DNA of 59,142 bases from positions 1 through 59,142 of the forward strand of contig JAEUHZ010000005.1 in the NCBI GenBank assembly GCA_016795205.1. Reading direction: 5' to 3'. Shown one piece after another: positions 1-8,122 of the stretch. The DNA is from Planctomycetota bacterium. Lineage in GTDB: Bacteria > Planctomycetota > UBA1135 > GCA-002686595. Each line of letters begins with the position of its first letter. Positions within the stretch are counted from its first letter, which is position 1. Below the pieces are notes generated by a model. It had not been told where the DNA came from, made no database searches, and saw only the letters and a program-made list of their open reading frames with translations. The position numbers and the translations under genes were made by a program.

Positions 1-761
1 TCGGCACGAACGACCCCCAGGACACCTACGGCTCCGACGTCGTGATCATGACGGCCGGCCTCCCGCGCAAGCCCGGGATGAGCCGCAGCGACCTGCTCGA
101 GACGAACGCCAAGATCATCGCCACCGTCGCCGACTACGTGCGCCTGGGCTCGCCCGACGCGCACGTCATCGTGGTCACGAACCCGCTCGACTCCATGGTG
201 ACGCTGATGCGCGCCCGCACCGGGTTCCCCGGCGCGCGCGTGACCGGCATGGCTGGCGTGCTCGACAGCGCGCGCTTCTCCTGGTTCATCGCCGAGGCCG
301 CGCGCGCCAACGTGGTCGATGTGCGGGCCATGGTGCTGGGCGCGCACGGCGACTCGATGGTCCCGGTCCCGGGCTACTGCACCGTGAACGGCGTGCAGCT
401 CGCGGACCTCGTCGAGAAGGCCAAGATCGACGCGATGGTGACGCGCACGAAGAACGGCGGCGCGGAGATCGTGAACCTCTTGAAGTCCGGCAGCGCCTAC
501 TACGCTCCGGCCAGCTCGTCGGTCGCCATGGCCAAGTCGATCCTCAACGACGAGAAGCGGATGCTGCCGTGCGCGTGCTTCCTGAACGGGCAGTACGGCT
601 TCGAGGGGATCTACATGGGCGTGCCGGCGATCCTCGGCAAGGACGGCGTGGAGCGCATCGTGGAGATCCCGCTCGGCCTCGAGGCGCGCGCGCAGATGCA
701 CAAGACCGCCGGCGCGATCCTGGCGGACGTGCAGGTCCTGCGCGACAAGCGGCTGATGTGA
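1..761 (+). CDS. mdh: Malate dehydrogenase, LDH-like type, 3' part (5' end outside window)
   Basis: NAD-dependent malate dehydrogenase, which interconverts malate and oxaloacetate in the cytoplasmic TCA cycle. The gene enters the window already in frame (first full codon at base 3), so about 252 C-terminal residues are visible and roughly the first quarter is missing. A GTG at 42 is internal and not a start. Family motifs seen: the segment TAGLPRKPGMSR just after the NAD-binding part, VTNPLD, GVLDSARF carrying the substrate-contact region, and GAHGDSMVP with the catalytic His. The pattern is that of the LDH-like bacterial MDH group. It ends with TGA and is followed by a stem-loop at 785-806. 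A second malate dehydrogenase of another subfamily lies at 56840-57835. The family assignment is very secure. Malate rather than lactate as substrate is inferred from overall similarity. Confidence 0.93.
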   Translation, partial: GTNDPQDTYGSDVVIMTAGLPRKPGMSRSDLLETNAKIIATVADYVRLGSPDAHVIVVTNPLDSMVTLMRARTGFPGARVTGMAGVLDSARFSWFIAEAARANVVDVRAMVLGAHGDSMVPVPGYCTVNGVQLADLVEKAKIDAMVTRTKNGGAEIVNLLKSGSAYYAPASSSVAMAKSILNDEKRMLPCACFLNGQYGFEGIYMGVPAILGKDGVERIVEIPLGLEARAQMHKTAGAILADVQVLRDKRLM

Positions 762-784
762 GCGCGGGATCCGCGGGGCACCTG

Positions 785-806
785 ACGACGGGCGCTGCCC
801 CGTCGT
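785..806. terminator. GC-rich stem-loop between convergent mdh and DinB-like genes
   Basis: Perfect 8-bp inverted repeat ACGACGGG / CCCGTCGT around a 6-nt loop, 24 nt after the mdh stop and 31 nt beyond the stop of the convergent DinB-like gene. There is no T tract on either side, so it would be a hairpin-only terminator or mRNA 3' end structure. Confidence 0.45.
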
Positions 807-837
807 GGGGTGGCGCGACGGTGGCCTGACCGCGGGT

Positions 838-1365
838 TCAGCGCGTGAGCACCGGCAAGTACTCGCGCCAGGGACCAACCTCGCTCTCGTACCGCTTGGC
901 CAGCACGCGCGCGACCTGGGCCAGGTGCCCCAAGTCGTGGACGACCCAGGTCGCGAGCAGGTTCTGCAGCGTGACCTCGCCCAGGGCCGGGTGGAGCCCG
1001 CGCAGGCCCAGGTCGCGAGCCGTGAGGCGCTCCGCGTGCAGGGCTTCGAGCGAGGCGCGGCGCAGCCCCGCGAACTCGTCGAGCAACTGCGCCAGCGACT
1101 TGCCCACGCTGTCCCGGTCCTGCGCGTAGCGGTCGAAGGGGTCGAAGGCGCGGCGCGTGCCGTGCTCGCGGATGCGGCGCAGGCGCGGGATCCAGTCAGC
1201 CTGCTCGCCGTGGATCAGGTGGCCGACCACGTCGAACGCGGACCAGGTCCGGGGCCCCTCGGCGCAGGTGGTCCAGCCCTCGGGCAAGCCGGCGAGCAGC
1301 CCGCGCAGCACGGCTGGCGTGCGCTCCAGGATCGTGATCGAGTCGGGGACGGAGAACGTGTTCAT
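838..1365 (-). CDS. DinB-like family protein
   Basis: 175-residue protein of the DinB/YfiT-like four-helix-bundle superfamily, whose members bind a divalent metal with three histidines and include thiol transferases. The expected histidines are visible: H49 in the segment VVGHLIHGE, and H143 and H147 in [10 protein letters not shown], spaced as in the family. Length is typical. No signal peptide or membrane segment, so it is cytoplasmic. It is convergent with mdh and divergent from fumC. A TAnnnT hexamer lies only 6 nt upstream of the ATG, and there is no Shine-Dalgarno sequence, suggesting a leaderless mRNA. The substrate cannot be told from sequence; members act in mycothiol/bacillithiol chemistry or are uncharacterised. 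Confidence 0.85.
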   Translation of the reverse strand: MNTFSVPDSITILERTPAVLRGLLAGLPEGWTTCAEGPRTWSAFDVVGHLIHGEQADWIPRLRRIREHGTRRAFDPFDRYAQDRDSVGKSLAQLLDEFAGLRRASLEALHAERLTARDLGLRGLHPALGEVTLQNLLATWVVHDLGHLAQVARVLAKRYESEVGPWREYLPVLTR

Positions 1366-1371
1366 GTGTGC

Positions 1372-1377
1372 ACGGTA
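1372..1377 (-). promoter_or_regulatory. Putative -10 element (TACCGT) of the DinB-like gene
   Basis: TACCGT on the minus strand, 6 nt before the ATG. It is part of the recurrent TAnnnT pattern of this window and would give a leaderless transcript. Confidence 0.4.
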
Positions 1378-1404
1378 GCGTCCGCTTGCGGCGGGGCCGG
1401 GCGC

Positions 1405-1410
1405 TAGACT
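1405..1410 (+). promoter_or_regulatory. Putative -10 element (TAGACT) of fumC
   Basis: TAGACT preceded by GCGC, 44 nt before the fumC ATG. The same hexamer occurs before the sugar dehydrogenase, tatA, FabZ-like and beta-helix genes. Confidence 0.5.
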
Positions 1411-1454
1411 CCGGGGCTTCGAACCGCAGCCCGAGGCCCACCGCGCCGATCCCG

Positions 1455-2876
1455 ATGCCGACCCACCGCACCGAATCCGATTCCTTCGGCCCGATCCAGG
1501 TCCCGTCCGACGCCCTGTGGGGCGCGCAGACCCAACGCAGCGCGGAGAACTTCAAGATCGGCGGGCACCGCTTCACGCGGCCCATGATCCGCGCGCTGGG
1601 CATCGTCAAGAAGTCCGCGGCGCTGGCGAACATCGAGCTCGGCGACCTGGGCATGCTGGGCAAGCGCGAGCAAAAGGCGCTGCTCCAGGCCTGCGACGAG
1701 GTCATCGCGGGCCAGCTCGACGCGCACTTCCCGCTGGTCGTGTGGCAGACCGGCTCGGGCACGCAGACGAACATGAACGCGAACGAGGTCATCTCGAACC
1801 GCGCGATCCAGCTCCTCGGCGGCCAGGTCGGGTCGAAGCAGCCGGTCCATCCGAACGACCACGTGAACCGCGCGCAGTCCTCGAACGACGCCTTCCCGAC
1901 CGCGATGCACATCGCGGCGGCGGAGGAGGTGCAGCACCGGCTGCTGCCGGCGCTGGACGCGCTGGAGGCGGCGCTCTTCGCCAAGGCCAAGGCCTGGAAG
2001 CAAGTCGTCAAGATCGGGCGCACGCACCTGCAGGACGCGACGCCGCTCACGGTGGGGCAGGAGTTCTCCGGCTACGTGCAGCAACTGAAGGACGCGCGGC
2101 GCGCGCTGGGTTTCGCGCAGAAGGGGCTGTACGAGCTCGCGCTGGGTGGCACGGCGGTCGGCACGGGCCTGAACACGCACCCCAAGTACGCCAAGCTCGT
2201 GGCGCAGAAGGTCGCGGGCGAGACCGGATTGCCGTTCGTCACGGCGCCCAACAAGTTCTCGGGGCTCGCGGGGCACGACGCGCTCGTGTTCCTCTCGGGC
2301 GCGCTCAAGGTCGCGGCGGTCGCGCTGATGAAGATCGCGAACGACGTGCGCTGGCTGGGATCCGGGCCGCGCTGCGGCATCGGCGAGCTCAAGCTGCCGC
2401 AGAACGAGCCGGGCAGCTCGATCATGCCGGGCAAGGTGAACCCCACGCAGTGCGAGGCGCTGACCATGGTCTGCGTCCAGGTCATGGGGCACGACGCGGC
2501 GGTGGGGTTCGCCGGCTCGCAGGGGAACTTCGAGCTCAACGTCTACAAGCCCGTGATCATCCACGCCGTGCTCGAGTCCATCGCGCTGCTCGCGGACGGG
2601 GCCGCGAGCTTCCGCGCGAGGTGCATCGAGGGCCTGGAGCTCGACCGCGCGCGCATCGAGTCGCTCTTGAAGCAGTCCCTGATGCTCGTCACGGCGCTCA
2701 ACCGCTCGATCGGCTACGACAACGCGGCCAAGGTCGCGAAGCTGGCCTACCAGCAGAACAAGACGCTCAAGGAGGTGGTCCTCGAGCTCGGATTGCTCTC
2801 CGCGGCCCAGTTCGACCAGGCTGTGGTGCCCTCCAAGATGATCGGGCCCTTTGGTGCCGGCGCCGGCGGGGGCTGA
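1455..2876 (+). CDS. fumC: Class II fumarate hydratase
   Basis: Fumarase C, 473 residues, the usual length. It is an iron-independent homotetramer converting fumarate to L-malate in the TCA cycle. The N terminus ([12 protein letters not shown], then WGAQTQRS) and the superfamily signature [16 protein letters not shown] are intact. [14 protein letters not shown] and the [14 protein letters not shown] segment form the other active-site regions. The ATG at 1455 was chosen because homology begins there; an earlier in-frame ATG at 1368 would add 29 unrelated residues and would precede the putative -10 at 1405. No Shine-Dalgarno sequence is apparent. A glycine-rich tail ends the protein. A DUF1570 peptidase gene follows 58 nt downstream and could be co-transcribed. 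Related aspartase/argininosuccinate lyase families are excluded by the fumarase-specific motifs. Confidence 0.96.
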   Translation: MPTHRTESDSFGPIQVPSDALWGAQTQRSAENFKIGGHRFTRPMIRALGIVKKSAALANIELGDLGMLGKREQKALLQACDEVIAGQLDAHFPLVVWQTGSGTQTNMNANEVISNRAIQLLGGQVGSKQPVHPNDHVNRAQSSNDAFPTAMHIAAAEEVQHRLLPALDALEAALFAKAKAWKQVVKIGRTHLQDATPLTVGQEFSGYVQQLKDARRALGFAQKGLYELALGGTAVGTGLNTHPKYAKLVAQKVAGETGLPFVTAPNKFSGLAGHDALVFLSGALKVAAVALMKIANDVRWLGSGPRCGIGELKLPQNEPGSSIMPGKVNPTQCEALTMVCVQVMGHDAAVGFAGSQGNFELNVYKPVIIHAVLESIALLADGAASFRARCIEGLELDRARIESLLKQSLMLVTALNRSIGYDNAAKVAKLAYQQNKTLKEVVLELGLLSAAQFDQAVVPSKMIGPFGAGAGGG

Positions 2877-2934
2877 GCCCGGCCAGCTCTTGCCGGGGGC
2901 CCGGCGAGCGGCGATCCTCTCGACCCACCGGCCC

Positions 2935-4323
2935 GTGGAACACGCCGTGCTCGCATTGACCCTGCTCTCGATCGCGTTGCTCGGGCCTGGCGCGCCCGCG
3001 GCGTTCCTCCCGGCCAGCGCGCCGACGGCGCCGACCGCGGTCCAGGCCCAGCGCTTCGCGGATCTCGGCCTCACGATCCAGCCGCCGCCGCTGGAGGGCC
3101 TGGCGTTCCAGGCGGCCCCGGGGGAGCGCCTGGCCGGCTCGTGGTCGGGGCGGCTCGGCGCGCGCAGCGTGGAGATCTTCCTGGCGGTCTTCCCGGCGCA
3201 GAGCTTCCGCTTCGTCGAAGCCGAGGAGGTCTCGGAGTTCCTGCGCTCCGACCTGCGCGAGCGCGCCGACTGGACGCTGGAGGAGTGGGACTCGCGCGCT
3301 CCGCTCGCGGGTGCCTACGGAGCGTCGCCCATCGCCGCGCTGGCCACGGGCACGCTGCGCCTGCAAGCAGCGCCCCGCGGGTCGATCGTCGTGCTCACCG
3401 GGATCACCGCGGAGCACGGCTACGCGCTGCAGGCCTTCGTCGATGCGCCTGAGGACGGCGCAGAGCGCCGAGCGCTCACGGAGTGGGCCCGCAAGGCCGT
3501 GACCTACGACGGGAAGCAGCGCGACCCGCGCTGGACCGACGGGGAGGCGCGCGCGCGCTGGCAGGCGTTCGCGCCGGCCTCGGCCGCCGCCAAGCTCGAG
3601 GCGCCGATCCGCACCGCGCACTTCCTGATCCTCACGAACAGCTCCGGCGGCAAGGCCTTCGCCAAGAAGATGGAGGACTACTATGCGCTGATCCAGCGCA
3701 CCTATCCGTTCCCCGAGCTGCCTGGGCGACGACTCATGCCCGTCTTCCTGTTCCGCACGCAGGACGAGTACTACGAATTCAGCGTGAAGGCCGCCAACAT
3801 GTCGCGCGCCGCGGCCGAGGCCACCGCGGGCCACGCCTTCCGCGACTACTACGCCACGACGTACGAGGCGCCGAACGACCCGGTCCATGTCCACGAGGCC
3901 ACGCACCAGATCTTCGGGAACCGGCTGTTCCTCGACGGCGGCGGCTCGTGGTTCCAGGAGGGCGTCGCGGAGTACCTGTCGTCGAAGCCCAACGAACGCA
4001 ACGCGGCCGCCCGCGCCGTGAAGAAGGGCCGCCACGTGCCGCTGCGCGAGTTCGTGGCCATGCCGGAGCTCATCGCCGGGCGTGGAGGCGCGGACAAGTC
4101 CGGCGAGGACGAGGCGGGCAGCAACTACGAGCAGGCAGCCCTGCTCGTCGAGTTCCTGCGCGAGTCGAAATGGAGCGCGCCGCACTTCCAGGAGTTGGTG
4201 CGGGGCATCGGGCTGGCCCCCTCGAACGACGTCGCGGCCGTCGAGCGCGTCCTGCAGCGGGTGCTGGGCGTGGGACTCGACGGCCTCGAGGAGCGCTGGG
4301 TCGAGTACTGCAAGAAGCGCTGA
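2935..4323 (+). CDS. Exported DUF1570-like (peptidase MA-type) putative zinc metallopeptidase
   Basis: About 462 residues from the GTG at 2935 (another in-frame GTG is at 2947). The start is uncertain. An upstream GTG at 2851 would overlap fumC and put 28 charged residues ahead of the hydrophobic signal-like stretch ALTLLSIALLGPGAPAAF, so I prefer 2935. The C-terminal half carries HEATH at residues 320-324, followed by a glycine-rich turn and WFQEGVAEYL, with E342 and E346 as candidate third zinc ligands. This is the gluzincin arrangement seen in DUF1570 proteins, which are abundant in planctomycetes. The N-terminal half (about 250 residues) has no motif I recognise. It is probably secreted or envelope-bound. 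Peptidase activity is inferred from motifs only, and the substrate is unknown. Confidence 0.75.
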   Translation: MEHAVLALTLLSIALLGPGAPAAFLPASAPTAPTAVQAQRFADLGLTIQPPPLEGLAFQAAPGERLAGSWSGRLGARSVEIFLAVFPAQSFRFVEAEEVSEFLRSDLRERADWTLEEWDSRAPLAGAYGASPIAALATGTLRLQAAPRGSIVVLTGITAEHGYALQAFVDAPEDGAERRALTEWARKAVTYDGKQRDPRWTDGEARARWQAFAPASAAAKLEAPIRTAHFLILTNSSGGKAFAKKMEDYYALIQRTYPFPELPGRRLMPVFLFRTQDEYYEFSVKAANMSRAAAEATAGHAFRDYYATTYEAPNDPVHVHEATHQIFGNRLFLDGGGSWFQEGVAEYLSSKPNERNAAARAVKKGRHVPLREFVAMPELIAGRGGADKSGEDEAGSNYEQAALLVEFLRESKWSAPHFQELVRGIGLAPSNDVAAVERVLQRVLGVGLDGLEERWVEYCKKR

Positions 4324-4435
4324 GCCCGCCCCGCCCGCGGCAGCGGCCGTCGGGCGAGCGGCCCCGGGCGTCGGCCGGGCTCCAGGCCCCGGGGGGGATG
4401 CCAGGGAAAGCGGTGGCGCCGACGGGGGCACGCGC

Positions 4436-4441
4436 TACACT
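4436..4441 (+). promoter_or_regulatory. Putative -10 element (TACACT) of the bL34-like gene
   Basis: TACACT within GCGCTACACTCCG, 33 nt before the ATG. The flanking bases closely match the fumC element (GCGCTAGACTCCG). Confidence 0.45.
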
Positions 4442-4474
4442 CCGCGGCTCGACCCGAAGGGTCGGAATCCCGCC

Positions 4475-4600
4475 ATGCACGTCAAGATCCGCAAGAGCAG
4501 CGCCAAGCACAAGAAGAAGACCGGCTACCGCACGCGGCAGCAGACGAAGGGCGGGCGCAAGACGAACCGTCGTCAGCGCCGCCGGCACGGCAGCTTCTGA
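4475..4600 (+). CDS. rpmH: Small basic protein resembling ribosomal protein bL34
   Basis: 41-residue, strongly basic protein. Aligned without gaps to bL34 it keeps the core: a lysine-rich stretch, then GYRTRQQTKGGRK where bL34 usually has G-F-R-x-R-x-x-T-K-x-G-R, then RRQRRR. bL34 is a small component of the large ribosomal subunit. The usual N-terminal tyrosine/proline segment and the C-terminal basic tail are divergent and short, so the gene symbol is tentative. bL34 is normally next to rnpA and dnaA, but here it is a single-gene unit between a peptidase and a radical SAM gene, with its own putative -10 and a hairpin directly after the stop. Alternatives are an unrelated small basic nucleic-acid-binding protein or a second bL34 copy. 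Confidence 0.6.
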   Translation: MHVKIRKSSAKHKKKTGYRTRQQTKGGRKTNRRQRRRHGSF

Positions 4601-4615
4601 GCGCCCGCGGGGCGC
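4601..4615 (+). terminator. Stem-loop directly after the bL34-like stop
   Basis: GCGCCC-GCG-GGGCGC starts at the base after the TGA: a perfect 6-bp stem with a 3-nt loop and no T tract. Confidence 0.4.
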
Positions 4616-4775
4616 CCGCGGCAGTCCGGCGCCGGGGCGCCAGGCCGCGCTCGCTCCCTGCGGCGGCTGAATCCGCGCTCCCCGCCGATCCGCAACGCCG
4701 GCTGGCGCTGCACGCCTTCGGGATCCAGGATCGCCTCTCGGCGCGGCAGGACCCGCGCGCCCGCCGCCCCACGCC

Positions 4776-6623
4776 ATGACCGCTGATCTCGCCAGGTTCC
4801 TGCCGCGCACCCGTGAGCAGATGCGCTTGCGCGGCTGGGCCGAGCTCGACGTGCTGCTCGTGACCGGCGACGGCTACGTCGACCACCCCTCGTTCGGCGC
4901 GGCCGTGATCGGCCGCGTCCTCGAGGCGCGCGGCTGGCGCGTCGGGATCCTGGACGTGCCCGAGCTCGAGCCCGCTGGCGCCGGCTGGCAGCGTCTGCCG
5001 GCGCCGCTTTTGTTCGTGGGAGTGACCGCCGGGACGATCGACTCGATGGTCACGAACTACACGGCCTCGAAGAAGAAGCGGCGCGTCGACGTCTACCGAC
5101 CGGGCGGCGTCAGTGGTCGGCCGAACCGCGCCACGATCGCCTACACCGCGCTGGCGCGGCATCACTTCCCCGGCGTGCCCGTGATCGTGGGCGGGCTCGA
5201 GGCCGGCCCGCGCCGGCTGGCGTACTGGGATTACTGGGAGGAGCGCATGCGGCGCTCGATCCTGGTCGACGCCAAGGCGGACCTGCTCGTGTGGGGCATG
5301 GGCGAGCGGCAGTCGATCGCGATCGCCGAGCGGCTGGCGCGAGGCCAGGATCTCACGGGCATTCCGGGCACCTGCGCGGTCGTGCGCGCGGCGGACCTGC
5401 CCGAGAACGCGCGCCGCGTGCCCTCGTACGAGGACTTGGTCGCGGACTCCGACGCGCTCATCGAGCTGTTCCACGCGGTGCGCGAGGAGAACAGCCCGAG
5501 CTCGCGCCCGCTGGCGCAGGCGCACGGCGAGCGCTTCGTGCTGCAGCTCCCGCCCAGCCCGCCGGCTCCGCAGGCGGAGGTCGACTCGTTCTACGACCTG
5601 CCGTACCAGCGCGCCTGGCACCCCGACCACGACCGAGCGGGAGGGATCGCCGCACTGGAGCCCGTGCGCTGGTCGGTCAACACGCACCGCGGCTGCATGG
5701 CGGACTGCTCGTTCTGCTCGATCACGTTCCACCAGGGACGCTCGATCCAGTCGCGCAGCGAGGCCTCGATCCTGAAGGAGGTCGCGGCGCTCGCCGGGCA
5801 CCACGATTTTCGCGGCACGATCACCGACGTCGGCGGTCCGACCGCGAACATGTGGGGCCTGGGCTGCAAGCTGCTCGAGAAGGGCGAGCCCTGCCTGGGT
5901 CGCGACTGCCTGACGCCGGACCCCTGCCCCGCGCTGCGCCTGGACAAGACCACCGAGGGCTACCGGCGCCTCCTGGGCCTCGTGCGCAGCCAGCCGGGCG
6001 TCAAGCACGCCTTCGTGTCGAGCGGGATCCGCTACGACATGCTGCGCGACCGGCAGGGCGAGTTGCTGCCGCTGCACCACGAGCTCGTGGCGCACCACGT
6101 GCCGGGCCGCATGAAGCTCGCGCCCGAGCACGCCTCCGACGAGGTGCTCGCGGCCATGAACAAGCCGCGCTTCGCGGTCTACGAGCGCTACGAGCAGGAC
6201 TACAAGGACGAATGCCGCACGGCCGGCAAGGACCAGCACCTCGTCAACTACTTCATCGTGGGGCACCCGGGCACGGGCCTCCCCCAGGCGATCGAGCTGT
6301 TCGAGAAGCTCCTGGAGCGCAACTACTCGCCCGAGCAGGTGCAGGAGTTCATCCCGCTGCCGATGACGCGCGCCTGCGTGCAGTACGTCACCGGCAAGGA
6401 CCCGCTCACGCTGGCCGAGCTGCACGTCCCGCGCGGCGAGCGCGAGCGGCGTGTGCAGAAGGCGCTCGTGCGCTGGAAGGCCCCCGAGAACAGGGAACTC
6501 GTCGAGGGGGCGCTGCGCGAGGCCGGGCGCAAGGACCTCCTGGCGCGCTTCCACCAGGCGATCGGTGGCGCGCGTCCACGCGCGACGCGCGAGGCCGACC
6601 TCGACCTCGATCCCTGCGGCTGA
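4776..6623 (+). CDS. YgiQ family radical SAM protein (UPF0313)
   Basis: 615-residue member of the YgiQ/UPF0313 radical SAM family; function is not established for this family. An N-terminal cobalamin-binding-like region carries GRVLEARGWRVGI and VTAGTIDSMVTNYTASKK. The radical SAM core has the [4Fe-4S] cysteines C307, C311 and C314 in the segment HRGCMADCSFC, followed by HQGRSIQSRS, which is characteristic of YgiQ. The C terminus has the conserved MKLAPEHASD and VQEFIPLPMT segments. Cytoplasmic. The ATG at 4776 agrees with the family N terminus; no Shine-Dalgarno sequence precedes it. It is convergent with the membrane glycosyltransferase gene, with only 7 nt between the stops. Confidence 0.93.
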   Translation: MTADLARFLPRTREQMRLRGWAELDVLLVTGDGYVDHPSFGAAVIGRVLEARGWRVGILDVPELEPAGAGWQRLPAPLLFVGVTAGTIDSMVTNYTASKKKRRVDVYRPGGVSGRPNRATIAYTALARHHFPGVPVIVGGLEAGPRRLAYWDYWEERMRRSILVDAKADLLVWGMGERQSIAIAERLARGQDLTGIPGTCAVVRAADLPENARRVPSYEDLVADSDALIELFHAVREENSPSSRPLAQAHGERFVLQLPPSPPAPQAEVDSFYDLPYQRAWHPDHDRAGGIAALEPVRWSVNTHRGCMADCSFCSITFHQGRSIQSRSEASILKEVAALAGHHDFRGTITDVGGPTANMWGLGCKLLEKGEPCLGRDCLTPDPCPALRLDKTTEGYRRLLGLVRSQPGVKHAFVSSGIRYDMLRDRQGELLPLHHELVAHHVPGRMKLAPEHASDEVLAAMNKPRFAVYERYEQDYKDECRTAGKDQHLVNYFIVGHPGTGLPQAIELFEKLLERNYSPEQVQEFIPLPMTRACVQYVTGKDPLTLAELHVPRGERERRVQKALVRWKAPENRELVEGALREAGRKDLLARFHQAIGGARPRATREADLDLDPCG

Positions 6624-6630
6624 GAGCCGC

Positions 6631-8067
6631 TCAGGGCACGATCGCGATCAGCCGGTGGATGCGGAAGCGCGCGGGTGCACGCTCCACGATCGCGTGCGTC
6701 GCCTCCAGCCGGTGCATCGGCTCCCAGCACAAGCTGGCCTCGCGCCACACGACGTGCAGGCGCGTGCCCGCGGGCGGCCGGTCGATCCCGTCGAGGTAGC
6801 GCCCCGTGTCGAGTCGCGCGGCCAGGATCTCGGGCCGGTCGCGCAGGTAGTGCTCCAGCGCGGCGGGCTGGTGGATCGACGGGACGCACACCAGGAGCAG
6901 CAGCCGGTCGCCCTCGCGCCAGCGCGTCGCGATCTCGGCCGCCGCGGCGCGGTAGTCCTCGCGGCGGTTCTCGCCGAGCTGCAGGACGCTGGTCGCGCAC
7001 AAGCTCACAGCGAGCAGCGCGGTCGCGGCGCGTCCCACCCAGCGCGGCCAGAGTGCCAGCAGGCCGAGAGCGACGCAGGCCACGAGCCCCGGCACGGCGG
7101 TCACCAGGTAGCGCGGCTGGAAGCCGCCGCCCGCGACCTGCGCCAGGACCCAGGCCGCGACGATCGGCGCCCAGGCGCTGAGCGCCGCGTCGAGCGCGCC
7201 AGCCTCGCGCTGCGCTCCCCGACGCGCGCGCAGCACCCGCGCCGTGCCGAGCACGAACCCCAAGAGCGCCAGCGCGCCGATCGCCCAGCCCACGAGCTCC
7301 ACGCCGCGCTCGTCGAGCAGCGCGAGATCGCAGGCCAGCAGTCGCGCCGGGAGCTCCAGCAGATCGCGCGCGCCGTCCTTCACGACCACCGGCCAAAGGC
7401 CACCGGTCTGTGCCGGAAGCCAAGCCCACAGCCACGGTGTCCAGGTCGCGACCCCCGCCACCGCGGCCAGGCCGGTCCTGCGCCACGGCCGGCCGGGCAC
7501 GAGCATGGCCTGCACCAGGACGGCGAGCCCCGCCAGCGCGCCGTAGTAGTGCAGGCCGGTCGCGACCGCGACCGCCAGGGCCAAGCCCGCGAACCCGAGG
7601 AGCCCGGGTCGCTCCCAGACCCTGCGCGCGCAGAGCAGGACCAACAGCGCCGCGAGCTCGACGAACGCGTACATGCGCACCTCGTGCGCATGCCACACGA
7701 GCAGCGGGGAGGCCGCGTACAGGGCCGTGGCCCAGGCGGCGCGCTCGCGTCCGAGCCAGGCACCGGCGAGTCGCACGAACAGCACGAGCGACACGCACGC
7801 CGCGAGCGCCGGGAGCAGCCGCAAGGCGAGATCGCTCGTGCCGCACAGCGCGATCCAGGCCCGGAACAGCAGGAAGGACAGCGGCGGGTGGCTGTCCGCC
7901 GCGAAGAACGCGTAGGGGTCGGTCGCTTCCGCGATCCGCACCGTCATGCCCTCGTCGATCCACAACGAGTGCACGTCCGGCCGGGCCAGGCGCAGCGCGC
8001 ACCCGACCGCGACGGAGAGCGCAGTCCAGCGCCGCGTTCCGCCAAGCTCACCGGGGGCTGGGCCCAT
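6631..8067 (-). CDS. GT39-like membrane glycosyltransferase (ArnT/PMT type)
   Basis: 478-residue polytopic membrane protein. The N-terminal region has the GT-C signature of family 39: SLWIDEGMT (D38, E39) in the first periplasmic loop, then DSHPPLSFLL and, further on, WHAHEVRMYA. Around ten hydrophobic segments follow, then a soluble C-terminal domain of about 120 residues. Such enzymes transfer a sugar from a polyprenyl-phosphate donor to lipid A, proteins or other acceptors on the outer face of the cytoplasmic membrane; the acceptor here is unknown. The ATG at 8067 begins just before the first hydrophobic helix. The reading frame stays open upstream, but that stretch overlaps the sugar dehydrogenase gene and looks non-coding. 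It lies 55 nt after the sugar dehydrogenase stop and may be co-transcribed with it. Confidence 0.85.
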   Translation of the reverse strand: MGPAPGELGGTRRWTALSVAVGCALRLARPDVHSLWIDEGMTVRIAEATDPYAFFAADSHPPLSFLLFRAWIALCGTSDLALRLLPALAACVSLVLFVRLAGAWLGRERAAWATALYAASPLLVWHAHEVRMYAFVELAALLVLLCARRVWERPGLLGFAGLALAVAVATGLHYYGALAGLAVLVQAMLVPGRPWRRTGLAAVAGVATWTPWLWAWLPAQTGGLWPVVVKDGARDLLELPARLLACDLALLDERGVELVGWAIGALALLGFVLGTARVLRARRGAQREAGALDAALSAWAPIVAAWVLAQVAGGGFQPRYLVTAVPGLVACVALGLLALWPRWVGRAATALLAVSLCATSVLQLGENRREDYRAAAAEIATRWREGDRLLLLVCVPSIHQPAALEHYLRDRPEILAARLDTGRYLDGIDRPPAGTRLHVVWREASLCWEPMHRLEATHAIVERAPARFRIHRLIAIVP

Positions 8068-8122
8068 CCGCGCGCTCAGCCAGGTCCGCGGCGCGGCGCG
8101 CGACGGCGCTCGCTCTCTTGCG

